A stretch of DNA of 64,000 bases from Promineifilum sp. (GTDB lineage: Bacteria; Chloroflexota; Anaerolineae; Promineifilales; Promineifilaceae), in NCBI GenBank assembly GCA_020634335.1, contig JACKBY010000003.1, positions 186,001 to 250,000 on the forward strand, written 5' to 3'. A program made the translations under genes and the position numbers. This document shows, one piece after another, positions 25,579 through 34,092 of the stretch (position 1 is its first letter; the number at the start of each line of letters is the position of its first letter). A model generated the notes under the pieces. The model did no database searches. It saw only the letters and a program-made list of their open reading frames with translations, and had not been told where the DNA came from.

Positions 25579-26382
25579 ATGTCACGACGTATGATAGCCT
25601 CTGTCGCGATCGCGTTGTTGGGCGGTGGCCTGTGGCTGCTGCTGTATGCCCCGGCCCAGGCCCAGATCGAACGCGGAGGCCCGGCCCCGACCCGCACACC
25701 TGTCCCGCCCACGTTGTCGCCAGGCACAACGCCGACGCCTGATCGGCTGGCCCCGCCGCCGACCGTGCCCTCGCCGACCCAGGCCGACGAGGGGGCGCAG
25801 CTCTTTTGGCTCCACTGCCAGCCCTGCCACGGCGACCGCGGGCAAGGCCTGACCGACGAGTGGCGCGCGCAGTACCCGCCCGAAGAAGAATATTGCTGGG
25901 AGAGCGGTTGTCACGGCAACCAACCTTATGATGAGGCCTTCGCGCTGCCGACCCGCGTTCCCGCGGTCATCGATGCCGCGCCGTCGGGCCAGGACCTTCA
26001 GGTGTTGCAGAAATTTGACACGATGGATGCGGTTTACCGCTATGTCAGTGTGGCGATGCCTTATTTCTTCCCCGGCGACCTGACACAGGAAGAGTATCTG
26101 GCGATCACGGCTTTCATGGCCCGCGAGAATGGGCTGTGGGACGGCGAGACGCTGACGACCGCCAACCTGGGGCGCTACCGGCTGCGGCCGGCCGCCGGCG
26201 CGCCCACCCCGGACACCACCGGCGGCCACCTGATTCCGCCGGCCGCCGCGCCAACGGTGACCGCCGCGTCCAACTCTGTTTCCCGGCCCGTTTCATTCGA
26301 TACCGCGTTCATTGGCCTGTTGGCTGTGGTCACGATCTTGACTATCGGAGGTGTCATCTTATGGCGCAAACACGCTCGGTAG
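25579..26382 (+). CDS. Membrane-anchored c-type cytochrome domain protein
   Basis: The protein has 267 residues from the ATG at 25579. An N-terminal signal segment (residues 5-29, ending PAQAQ) is followed by a Pro/Thr-rich linker, then a cytochrome c domain with the haem site CQPCH (preceded by GAQLFWLH and followed by GDRGQG). A second Cys/His cluster CWESGCH has the wrong spacing for a standard CXXCH haem. Candidate distal ligands are MPYFFPGDLTQEEYLAITAFMARENG, as in class I cytochromes. A C-terminal membrane helix ends in WRKHAR. A TACAAT at 25567 lies 6 bases before the ATG with no ribosome site, so the mRNA may be leaderless. It overlaps the next gene by 22 bases. Its place inside a peptide transport locus is unexplained. 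Confidence 0.8.
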   Translation: MSRRMIASVAIALLGGGLWLLLYAPAQAQIERGGPAPTRTPVPPTLSPGTTPTPDRLAPPPTVPSPTQADEGAQLFWLHCQPCHGDRGQGLTDEWRAQYPPEEEYCWESGCHGNQPYDEAFALPTRVPAVIDAAPSGQDLQVLQKFDTMDAVYRYVSVAMPYFFPGDLTQEEYLAITAFMARENGLWDGETLTTANLGRYRLRPAAGAPTPDTTGGHLIPPAAAPTVTAASNSVSRPVSFDTAFIGLLAVVTILTIGGVILWRKHAR

Positions 26383-27518
26383 ATCCGTTCAACCTCGATT
26401 TGTCCGCGGATGAAACCGAAAAACTGCCCGCCTATCGCCGCATGGGATTACTCAATGGCCTGCTCATCGGTCTGGCGCTGGGGCTGGGGGCGTGGGGGCT
26501 GGAGGCATGGCGCGTCAGCCAACTGCCGGTGCGGGGTTACATGCCGTCGTTGTTGCTGGGCCTGGGACTGATGATTATCCTGGGCGGATTCGTCGGATGG
26601 CTGACCAGCCGGATCGCGCTGACGCCGGTTGCGGTCGTCCTGTGGGCCTTGACCGGGGTGCTGGGCATCCTGATCATGGGCTATACGCCCTACTATGGCC
26701 GCACCCTCATGGCCTGGGTGGCCGATTGGCGCTTCCGCGGCCGAGACGTCTACCCCTATGTGCTGGAGGGCAGCTCCACCGGTCTTGTCCTGGGTGGTCT
26801 GCTGATCATCCTGGTCCTGGCGGTGCTGGGGCTGCTGCAGAGCTACCGCTTGGAGAATATCACCTCAGAAGTTAACCACAAGGGCCGACTGAGCCGCCGG
26901 GGATGGGTATCGCTGCTGGTTCCATTGCCGCTGGTTTTTTTAGCCGGCCTGGTGACACAGAGCGTGATGGCGAATCCGACCGCGCCGGCCGTGGAGATCG
27001 TCAATCGGGCCATTCCGGTGGCCCAGAGCTACGACGGCGATCTGCGCGATCTCGATCTGGGTGACGGCATCAGTTATATTGCCTTGCGGCCGGTGCAGGG
27101 GATGATCGACGGCGACTACACGCTGAGCATCGTCGACGTTAATCCGCTCAATTCGACCGTGGTCGTCCGGGCGGAATTTTCGGAGGGGGGCTGGGTCTAT
27201 TGCCGTGTCATTAACGGCCAGTTGACCTTTTGCGACGATGCATCGCCGGCCTATACGCGCGGGTTGCGCTCGTTGGTCACGGGTGAACCGCTGCCGGATG
27301 GCTGCCGGGGGTGCGGGTTACAATCGCTCGACGAGGTAAGCGTCTGGTTGGCCCAGCGTCGCGACCGGCTGGGCAATAGTCCGATCATTGAGCGTGTGGC
27401 CCAGGAGGGTAGCCACGTGCTGATGAGCGTCACCGGCGACGACGGCTACGCCATCGAGTGCTGGATCGAGGGCGTAGCCCCGATCCAGGTTACGGGATGT
27501 CGGGAGGTGGCTGGATAA
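26361..27518 (+). CDS. Polytopic membrane protein of unknown function, coupled to the cytochrome gene
   Basis: The protein has 385 residues and is not recognised. The ATG at 26361 has GGAGG upstream. About five hydrophobic segments occupy residues 28-245 (LLNGLLIGLALGLGAWGL, MPSLLLGLGLMIILGG, LTPVAVVLWALTGVLGIL, GLVLGGLLIILVLAVLGLL, WVSLLVPLPLVFLAGLV). The remaining 140 residues are a soluble, probably extracytoplasmic domain with six scattered cysteines (YCRV, FCDD, GCRGCG, ECWIEG, GCREV). It overlaps the cytochrome gene by 22 bases, so the two are surely coexpressed and may form a complex. Confidence 0.7.
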   Translation: MAQTRSVDPFNLDLSADETEKLPAYRRMGLLNGLLIGLALGLGAWGLEAWRVSQLPVRGYMPSLLLGLGLMIILGGFVGWLTSRIALTPVAVVLWALTGVLGILIMGYTPYYGRTLMAWVADWRFRGRDVYPYVLEGSSTGLVLGGLLIILVLAVLGLLQSYRLENITSEVNHKGRLSRRGWVSLLVPLPLVFLAGLVTQSVMANPTAPAVEIVNRAIPVAQSYDGDLRDLDLGDGISYIALRPVQGMIDGDYTLSIVDVNPLNSTVVVRAEFSEGGWVYCRVINGQLTFCDDASPAYTRGLRSLVTGEPLPDGCRGCGLQSLDEVSVWLAQRRDRLGNSPIIERVAQEGSHVLMSVTGDDGYAIECWIEGVAPIQVTGCREVAG

Positions 27519-27620
27519 GGGCGTGGGTAGTGGGTTTTTATCCGTAATTGGTCAGTAATCAATAGACGGCAGTGATGATGATTTGAATGCCGGCGACGGC
27601 TTGTGAAGGTGTTTGCAAAG

Positions 27621-28685
27621 ATGGATTTTCTCAAACAGATCGGCTTGCGGTTGCTGTCAATCCCCTTGACGTTGCTCATCATCACGGCCGCGTTGTACGG
27701 CATCATCATGCTGGCCCCGGCCGAGGAGCGGGCATCGCTCTACCTGCCGCCGCGCCTGCCGCCCATGACGCAAGAGGACATGCAGAAGGTGCTGGATCGG
27801 CTGATCGCCGAGCACGGCCTGAATGATCCTTATCCGGTGCAGTACGCGCATTGGTTGGGCAATTTACTGCGCGGCGACTGGGGTTGGAGCCCGGTGTACA
27901 AGGAGGACGTGCTGGTGCTATTGAAGCGCCGGTTGCCCGTGACAGCGGAGCTAACCTTCTATTCCATCCTGGCGCTGATCCCGGTGGCGCTGGCGTCGGG
28001 CGTGCTGGCCGGCTGGCGGGCCTATCGTCCCTTTGACCGCGGCTTTCGCCTGACGGCCTTCATCGCCACATCTGTTCCGCCCTTCATCCTGGGGTTGTTG
28101 CTGCTGTCGATCTTCTACGTCGGTCTCAACTGGTTTCCGCCCGGCCGCACCGGCATCTACTCTCTGACCCTGACGACAAGCGACTTTCGGACAATCACCG
28201 GCTTTTTGACGTTCGACGGCGTTCTCAACGGCCGGCCGGACGTGGTCACTGACGCGCTGCGGCGGCTGGTCTTGCCGGTTTTCACGCTCAGTCTGCTCTA
28301 TTGGGCTACCATTAGCCGGGTGACGCGGGTGGCGATGATCGAAGAAAAGAACAAAGAGTATCTGGACGCGGCGCGGGCGCGGGGGTTAAGGGATCGCCAG
28401 TTGGAATGGGGCCATGCTTTTCGCAATGCGGCGCTGCCGGCCATGACGGCGATGGTGCTCTCGGCCGCGGGGTTGGTGACGGGTGTCTACGTCGTGGAGG
28501 TGATCTTCGACTTCAAGGGCTTGTCGGAGGTGATTACCAAAGGGTTTCTGTATGGCGGCGACGCGGCCCTGGTGATGGGGTTTGCCATTTTTAGCGTGTT
28601 GCTGGTGTTACCCATCATGCTTGTTTTCGACTTGCTAAGGGTTTGGGTCGATCCTCGCTTGCGAGAAGGCGGGGTTGATCTGTAA
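27621..28685 (+). CDS. Oligopeptide ABC transporter permease, DppB/OppB type (pair 2)
   Basis: The protein has 354 residues from the ATG at 27621 with GAAGGTG upstream; a GTG at 27603 is possible. It has the B-subunit architecture: N-terminal helix, long periplasmic loop with GDWGWSPVYKEDV, and an EAA loop YLDAARARGLRDRQLEWGHAFRNAALP. It differs clearly from the pair-1 B subunit. No ATPase or binding protein accompanies this pair, so it probably uses those upstream. Confidence 0.9.
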   Translation: MDFLKQIGLRLLSIPLTLLIITAALYGIIMLAPAEERASLYLPPRLPPMTQEDMQKVLDRLIAEHGLNDPYPVQYAHWLGNLLRGDWGWSPVYKEDVLVLLKRRLPVTAELTFYSILALIPVALASGVLAGWRAYRPFDRGFRLTAFIATSVPPFILGLLLLSIFYVGLNWFPPGRTGIYSLTLTTSDFRTITGFLTFDGVLNGRPDVVTDALRRLVLPVFTLSLLYWATISRVTRVAMIEEKNKEYLDAARARGLRDRQLEWGHAFRNAALPAMTAMVLSAAGLVTGVYVVEVIFDFKGLSEVITKGFLYGGDAALVMGFAIFSVLLVLPIMLVFDLLRVWVDPRLREGGVDL

Positions 28686-28686
28686 G

Positions 28687-29667
28687 ATGATACATTGGCG
28701 ACGGTTCTTCAGGCGGAAGTCTAACCTGATAGGGATGGGGCTGGTCATGTTTTTCGTGGTGATCGCTATCTTCGCGCCACGCCTGGCCCCGCCCGTTGAT
28801 CCCGATAACCCCTCTCCTTTCAAAAACGTGTCCCAATCATTCTCCCGCGAGCCGTTGTCGCCTGGCCCCGGCATCCCCTTGGGCACGACGCCGCAGATTC
28901 GAATCCTGCCGCTCTTCGGCATCGCGCCGGGCCAGGATGCGGCCTATCAGTGGGATGTCTACCACACACTGGTATGGGGCACGCGCTCGGCGTTGCGCTT
29001 TGGGTTAATGGTGACGGTGGCGACGGCGGCGATCGGCGTGTTTCTCGGTCTCATCAGCGGCTACGTCGGCGGCTGGTTCAGCCTGATCATCATGCGTATC
29101 ACCGATGCCTTTCTGGCCTTCCCGGTGATCGCCGGGCTATGGGTGATCCAGCGCACGTTATTCGGCAATGTCTTCAACATCTTCATCGATCCGGCCACGT
29201 TGACCTGGTGGGAGCGGATCATTACCGGGCTAAAGATCGACCCGATTATGCTCGCGTTTATCCTGTTTCTGTGGATGCCCTACGCGCGGTTGATGAACGC
29301 CCAGGTGCGGGGGGCGATGACAAGCGATTACATTCTGGCGGCGCGGTCGATGGGCGCGCCTGGGTCACGAGTCATTTGGCGCCATTTGCTGCCGAATACG
29401 ATTGCCCCAGCCGTCGTGTTGGCCGCGCGCGATGTCGGTGGCGTCGTTGTGCTGGCCTGCGCCTTCATTTTCATTGGCTTCGGCGGCAACGTGGCCTGGG
29501 GCATCATCCTCGTCACCAGCCGCGACTACGTGATCGGCCTCAGCGGCAACCCGTTCGCCTACTGGTGGACATTCGTTCCGGTCTCGTTGGCACTTATCTT
29601 TTTCGGGATCGGATGGAATTTGCTGGGGGATGGGTTGAATGCGCTGTTAGATCCGTACGAGCGGTAG
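28687..29667 (+). CDS. Oligopeptide ABC transporter permease, DppC/OppC type (pair 2)
   Basis: The protein has 326 residues; the start one base after the preceding stop codon is favoured. The C-subunit pattern is present: N-terminal helix (LIGMGLVMFFVVIAIFAPRLAP), PLGTTPQIRIL periplasmic segment, five more helices and an EAA loop YILAARSMGAPGSRVIWRHLLPN. It ends 14 bases from the convergent NlpC/P60 gene. Together with the gene at 27621 it forms a second channel. Confidence 0.9.
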   Translation: MIHWRRFFRRKSNLIGMGLVMFFVVIAIFAPRLAPPVDPDNPSPFKNVSQSFSREPLSPGPGIPLGTTPQIRILPLFGIAPGQDAAYQWDVYHTLVWGTRSALRFGLMVTVATAAIGVFLGLISGYVGGWFSLIIMRITDAFLAFPVIAGLWVIQRTLFGNVFNIFIDPATLTWWERIITGLKIDPIMLAFILFLWMPYARLMNAQVRGAMTSDYILAARSMGAPGSRVIWRHLLPNTIAPAVVLAARDVGGVVVLACAFIFIGFGGNVAWGIILVTSRDYVIGLSGNPFAYWWTFVPVSLALIFFGIGWNLLGDGLNALLDPYER

Positions 29668-29681
29668 TCAGCGCCTACCTG

Positions 29682-30713
29682 TCATGAGATAAACCGCCGC
29701 CCCCCTAGAAAACTTTCCCTCAACGACCCAACCGCCTGTATGTCATCGATATATACCCCGTTGCGTGACCGGCCGGAGTGGATCATCATCCACCCGTCGG
29801 GATCATACTCCGCACCGAGGCTGATGCCGACGTGGCTGACGGTGCGATGACCGCCCGACCCTCCGAAGTAGAGCAGGTCGCCGGCGGCATACGGTGGTTC
29901 GACCGGCTGCCCCGCGTCGAACTGCACATCGGCGTCGCGCGGGATCGTAACCCCCACCAGCTTGTGCATCAACTGGGCGAAACCGGAGCAGTCGATGCCG
30001 TGGGCCGTTGTTCCCCCCCACAGATAGGGCACGCCGATATAGGGCAGGGCATTACCGACGAGTTTCGTGCGACGGTGACTGGCCGGGATCTCATCGGTCA
30101 GCGGTCGCAGATCGGCCGCGGCCGCGTAGCCGCACAGGCCGCCGAGCAACGTCACCTCAGTCCACCCGCCAGGGCGAGGGACGGCCGCGACCCGCGTCCC
30201 GGCGAAGACTCGCCCGACCAGGGGCGCGCCGGCGTCCGGCTCGCGGCGCAGCAGCGCGACCGGCGCACCGACCATGTGGGTTGGTTGGGCCGCGCCGCTT
30301 GACGCGCCAAGGTAACCAGTAAACATCCAGCCCAGATAGCCGTCTTCCAGCCGGACGAACGACCAGCGCTCGCCCGCCTCCATCACTTCCGCTATTGCGC
30401 CATTGAGCACCTGGCTCTGCTGTTCGCCCAGCCAGGACGGGTCACGTTGCAGGCCGGTCAGGTTGGTCGTCACGGCCATCAGGCGCGGCTGCGCCTGACG
30501 CAACACCTGAACCTCGTCACTTCTCCAGTCGGCATCGGGCAGACGGCGGCGCAGCTGATCCAGCACGGCGGTCAGCGTTGTTTCATCGAGCACCGCGCCT
30601 TCCAGGCGATAGTGATCGTCGCTCTCCACGATCTCCAGGCGGCAGACGTTGAAACGGGTATCGGCAAACGGTTGTTGCGCTTCGGCCAGCGCGTTGACGA
30701 GTTGTTCGTTCAT
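29682..30713 (-). CDS. YkfC-like NlpC/P60 endopeptidase with SH3b domains
   Basis: The protein has 343 residues, no signal peptide. Residues 1-80 are an unrecognised lead domain; about 82-140 and 145-205 are two SH3b-like domains; 215-343 is the NlpC/P60 catalytic domain with DCSGF (Cys242), SHVGIS (His294) and a third polar residue at His312 (MIHSG). The order of domains and the GVPYLWGGTTAHGIDCSGF block match YkfC, the cytoplasmic gamma-D-glutamyl-L-diamino acid endopeptidase that trims murein tripeptides with a free N-terminal L-Ala. The dipeptide epimerase gene next to it and the peptide transporter behind it support this role. Confidence 0.85.
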   Translation of the reverse strand: MNEQLVNALAEAQQPFADTRFNVCRLEIVESDDHYRLEGAVLDETTLTAVLDQLRRRLPDADWRSDEVQVLRQAQPRLMAVTTNLTGLQRDPSWLGEQQSQVLNGAIAEVMEAGERWSFVRLEDGYLGWMFTGYLGASSGAAQPTHMVGAPVALLRREPDAGAPLVGRVFAGTRVAAVPRPGGWTEVTLLGGLCGYAAAADLRPLTDEIPASHRRTKLVGNALPYIGVPYLWGGTTAHGIDCSGFAQLMHKLVGVTIPRDADVQFDAGQPVEPPYAAGDLLYFGGSGGHRTVSHVGISLGAEYDPDGWMMIHSGRSRNGVYIDDIQAVGSLRESFLGGRRFIS

Positions 30714-30786
30714 GAAGATATTATCCGCAGATCACCCAATAAGATCGACTTCCGTTCTGTAGTCGGCAACTTTTGTTGCGCGCTTG

Positions 30787-30806
30787 CGGCGGGTTCATGC
30801 CCGCCG
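30787..30806. repeat. Hairpin between the NlpC/P60 and epimerase genes
   Basis: CGGCGGG (30787-30793) pairs with CCCGCCG (30800-30806). ACTAAAGCGCC at 30812-30822 matches one arm of the hairpin at 49997-50037. No T-tract is present. Confidence 0.4.
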
Positions 30807-30825
30807 GCGGCACTAAAGCGCCTGA

Positions 30826-31857
30826 CTACGCACCCGGCGATGAGCGGCGAGCCACACCGATGCCGGGTCGCGCCGGTATGTGGACATGACCGTCGTCGTC
30901 ATAGGTCAGCCCATCGAAGGGATCGTTGGCGACGAGCCACGGCGCGTCGAGATCGAGCCAATCGGCCAGCCCCATCAGGTGGGCCATGGCTGTGGCCCCG
31001 ATGGATGTCTCGACCATGCAGCCGAGCATGATGCCCAGGCCCAGTTCACGCGCCCGCCGCAAGATTGCCAGCCCCGGCCCCAGCCCGCCGACCTTCATCA
31101 GCTTCAGATTAATGCCGCCTACGCCGGCGGCGGCCAGTTGCTCCACGTCGGCCAGGGTCTGCACCGATTCGTCGGCCACCACCGGGACAGGGCTATGGGC
31201 TTGCACCCGTCCCATGCCCTCGAAGTCGGCTTTGGCGACGGGCTGCTCGACCAGAGCGACGCCGTGGGCCATCATTCGGTCGATCTGGCCGATGGCCTCG
31301 TCGGCCGTCCAGCCGGCGTTGGCATCGACGTAGAGGGTGACGTCGGGGCGGGCGGCGCGCACGGCGGCCACGCGCGCCACGTCAAGGCCGTCATTCCCGC
31401 CCAGCTTCAGCTTGATGACCGAGCAGCCGGTCAGCGCCGCCGCACTGCGACCCATCGCCTCCGGCTCGTCAATGGCCAGGGTGAAGGAAGTGGGCAACGG
31501 CTGGGGCGCGGGCAGACCGAGCAGACCGTAGAGCGGTTGGGCATGGAGGCGCCCCAGGCGGTCGTGGAGGGCCAGGTCCAGCGCGGCACGGGCCGGGGCC
31601 GGGCCGTCTGCGCCCACGTAGGTCGGGATGTCGGCCGGGTCCTCGGGGAAGGGATCCGTGCGCCGGGCGGCGGCGTTCCACCAGGCGGCCATGTCGGTGG
31701 CGGCGATGCCATAGTAGGGCGGGATAGTGCCTTCGCCCCAGCCCTCATCGGCGGACAGTCGTAGCCAGTGGGCCGTGCGCGTGTCGCTCGTGCCGTGGCT
31801 GATGCGGAAGGGATTGCGCAGTTGGAGTGTAATGGGTTCCCAGGTGAGTCGGATCAT
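30826..31857 (-). CDS. Dipeptide epimerase (L-Ala-D/L-Glu epimerase family, YkfB-like)
   Basis: The protein has 343 residues of the enolase superfamily, muconate-lactonizing subgroup. The capping domain (1-120) is followed by a barrel with the KxK base pair at IKLK (Lys149, Lys151), metal ligands Asp178 (YVDANAGW), Glu204 (VEQP) and Asp229 (ADES), and the opposite base Lys252 (NLKLMKVGG). A DLD motif (302-304) is the DxD that binds the dipeptide amino group. It should epimerise L-Ala-D-Glu (or a related dipeptide) released from murein peptides by the neighbouring NlpC/P60 enzyme. Confidence 0.9.
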   Translation of the reverse strand: MIRLTWEPITLQLRNPFRISHGTSDTRTAHWLRLSADEGWGEGTIPPYYGIAATDMAAWWNAAARRTDPFPEDPADIPTYVGADGPAPARAALDLALHDRLGRLHAQPLYGLLGLPAPQPLPTSFTLAIDEPEAMGRSAAALTGCSVIKLKLGGNDGLDVARVAAVRAARPDVTLYVDANAGWTADEAIGQIDRMMAHGVALVEQPVAKADFEGMGRVQAHSPVPVVADESVQTLADVEQLAAAGVGGINLKLMKVGGLGPGLAILRRARELGLGIMLGCMVETSIGATAMAHLMGLADWLDLDAPWLVANDPFDGLTYDDDGHVHIPARPGIGVARRSSPGA

Positions 31858-31932
31858 AGAGACGTATTATCCGCGGATTCGGCCGATTGGGCAGAGCGAT
31901 GGAAGGAATATCCACAGGGCATACAGATGTAC

Positions 31933-33075
31933 TCAGGATTTCATCAGCAGGGCGGCCAGAAGCGCGGCGCGCTCGACCATCCTGGAGAGGATCACGTGCT
32001 CGTGAAGGGCGTGGGCGCCGTCGCCCACCGGCCCGAGGCCGTCGAGGGTGGCCGTGTGGAGGCTGGTCAGGTTGCCGTCGGAGCCGCCGCCAACGGCCGT
32101 TTCTTCCAACGCCAGCCCCATCTCCACGCCGGCCTCCCGCGCCAGCTCCCACAAGGCGGCGTTGCGCGGCGTGCGCTCCAGCGGCGGGCGGTCGAAACCG
32201 CCGCTGATCTCCAGCGTCGCGCCCTCCAGCGGCAGTGTCAGCTCGCGCACGGCTTGTTCCAGCCGTTCGGCGTCGGCCACGGTGGCCGCCCGCACATCGA
32301 CCACGGCGCGACACTCGGCGGGGACCACGTTGGAGCGCACGCCGCCGTTGATGAGGCCGACGCTGGCCGACACGCCTCGCGGATAGTCGTTGAGCGCCGC
32401 CAGGGCGCGCACGATCTCAGCCATGCCGACGATGGCATTGACTCCTTTCTCCGGCTCCAGTCCGGCATGGGCCGCCCGGCCGCGCACGACGATCTCGAAG
32501 TCGCCGATGCCCTTGCGCGCTGTCTTGAGCGCCCCGCTTGGCCCGGCGGCCGGCTCCAGGATGAGCGCGCGGGCCGAGTCGGCGGCCAGTTGCTCGATCA
32601 TCGGCCGCGACTCGATGCTGCCGATTTCCTCGTCGGTGTTGACCAGAAATACGGGCGCGAGCGGCGGTTCCAGCCCCAGGTCGTGCAGCGCGCGCAGGGC
32701 GAATACGCCGATGACTAGCCCGCCTTTCATGTCGAAGCTGCCGGGGCCGCGCAGGATGTCTCCCTCGACCTCCAGCGGCATCTTGGCCAGCGTGCCGGCG
32801 GGCCAGACGGTGTCGCAGTGGCCGAGCAGGAGTTGGCGCGGCCGGGTATCGGCCGCCGGGTGGCGGGCGAGCAGATAGCCGCCGGTCCGCGTGCCCGGCG
32901 TGTGGCGCACGTGGTAACCCAGCCGCTCGAACTGTTCGTAGAGGATGCCGATCGGCCCGGCCTGCGTCTCCGGCGCGTCGGAAGGTGATTCGGCGGCCAC
33001 CAGATCGGCCAAGAGGGCGACCATGTCGTGGCGTTGCTGCGAGAAATGATTGAGTAAAAGTTGACTGTGGCTCAT
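31933..33075 (-). CDS. M20-family metallopeptidase (carboxypeptidase G2-like)
   Basis: The protein has 380 residues from the ATG at 33075. Two-zinc ligands are in LGHCDTVW (His, Asp), FDMKGG (Asp), the catalytic Glu pair in NTDEEIGS, and a later HEHV His near the C-terminus. The dimerisation domain (KTARKGIGDFEIVVRGRAAHAG) is complete. It removes C-terminal residues from peptides or folate-like conjugates. The start was chosen over a longer frame (33159) because family similarity begins at about MSHSQLLLNHF. TATACT stands 6 bases before this ATG and no ribosome site is seen, suggesting a leaderless mRNA. Its neighbours suggest a role in peptide breakdown after uptake. Confidence 0.88.
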   Translation of the reverse strand: MSHSQLLLNHFSQQRHDMVALLADLVAAESPSDAPETQAGPIGILYEQFERLGYHVRHTPGTRTGGYLLARHPAADTRPRQLLLGHCDTVWPAGTLAKMPLEVEGDILRGPGSFDMKGGLVIGVFALRALHDLGLEPPLAPVFLVNTDEEIGSIESRPMIEQLAADSARALILEPAAGPSGALKTARKGIGDFEIVVRGRAAHAGLEPEKGVNAIVGMAEIVRALAALNDYPRGVSASVGLINGGVRSNVVPAECRAVVDVRAATVADAERLEQAVRELTLPLEGATLEISGGFDRPPLERTPRNAALWELAREAGVEMGLALEETAVGGGSDGNLTSLHTATLDGLGPVGDGAHALHEHVILSRMVERAALLAALLMKS

Positions 33076-33242
33076 GGTGGGAGTATAGACAAAGAAACCG
33101 GGTTCTCCGAAAAACCGTTTCTTGCGGCGACAAAACCCTTCATGGCAGTAATTGACCACTGTTATTGCAATCGTTAAACTATCATCGAGCCGCTTCCTGT
33201 TGTACGTTCTCTAGCGCCTCATATCACTTAGGAGCCAGCTTT

Positions 33243-34022
33243 ATGCAACCTCATATCTTTTTCCTATGTCTGGTGGCTGTGTGGTCGCTGGTGGGTTGTG
33301 CTGGTAATTTGTCGGATCACCCCGCCGTCGCTGCTGATTCTACCCCCTTAACTATGGATGCCACGCCGTCGCGCACGTCCACGCCTGAGTCGGTGGCAAC
33401 ATCGATCTCGGAGTCCACGGTCACCTCTCGTCCTTCTGAAACGTCTACGTCGTCTCCTACATCCACGCCTTCCCTTACATCTACGTCATCCCCGACGTCT
33501 ACGTCGCTGCCAACCTCCACGTCGTCGCCGACGCCTACATCCCCGCCGACCTCCACGTCCGAACCGGTTCCTTTGCCCACGTCTCTGCCGGCGACCCAAC
33601 CTGCTGTCACGGACGGCGACACCAGAACTATGCTGCTCGGTGACCTGGCCGCCGCCGTGTCAGAATTGAACAACTACCATTGGACACTCTTTGAAGATTT
33701 TCTCGATTCAAGAAGAATGATGAAACCGTCCGCTGTCGTTCGCTGCCAACCCATTGTCGGCGCCCACGACCATATCCTATCACTCTTTTCATTCGACGTG
33801 AGCAACTCCGGCCCGGCAGTCCAGAACGCTCGGTCCGTAGCCATCGAAGCCGTCCGGCTGTTCGATCTGGCCGCCGCCGACTGGACCAACAGTTGCCGAC
33901 AAGCAATAGTCGAGGGTAATGAAACCAATGTCATTGGTCGTGCCAAGTACGAAGAAATGACCAAAGCTTTTGCTGCCCCCGATCAATTGTGGAACCAGGC
34001 CATGCGCGTGTTGGATGAATAG
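33243..34022 (+). CDS. Small lipoprotein with Thr/Ser/Pro-rich linker, function unknown
   Basis: The protein has 259 residues from the ATG at 33243 (AGGAG upstream). A short signal peptide ends in SLVGC (Cys at about 19). Residues about 40-120 are almost only Ser, Thr and Pro in repeated TSTSSPTS-like units, a likely extended cell-wall-spanning or glycosylated linker. The C-terminal 130 residues are a soluble, largely helical domain with two cysteines; not recognised. The composition of the linker differs from neighbours because of repeated ACGTCT/CCGACG codons. Confidence 0.75.
   Translation: MQPHIFFLCLVAVWSLVGCAGNLSDHPAVAADSTPLTMDATPSRTSTPESVATSISESTVTSRPSETSTSSPTSTPSLTSTSSPTSTSLPTSTSSPTPTSPPTSTSEPVPLPTSLPATQPAVTDGDTRTMLLGDLAAAVSELNNYHWTLFEDFLDSRRMMKPSAVVRCQPIVGAHDHILSLFSFDVSNSGPAVQNARSVAIEAVRLFDLAAADWTNSCRQAIVEGNETNVIGRAKYEEMTKAFAAPDQLWNQAMRVLDE
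33441..33570 (+). repeat. Degenerate tandem repeat encoding the Ser/Thr/Pro linker
   Basis: Short units built on TCTACGTCGTC and CCGACGTCTACG recur in frame and encode repeated TSTSSP motifs in the lipoprotein. Confidence 0.6.
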
Positions 34023-34092
34023 TATGGGATGTCTGTCCGGCCGTCTTGCGCTACACTTCCCCCTTGTTAGCACACTGACCGGGAAGGTTTGA

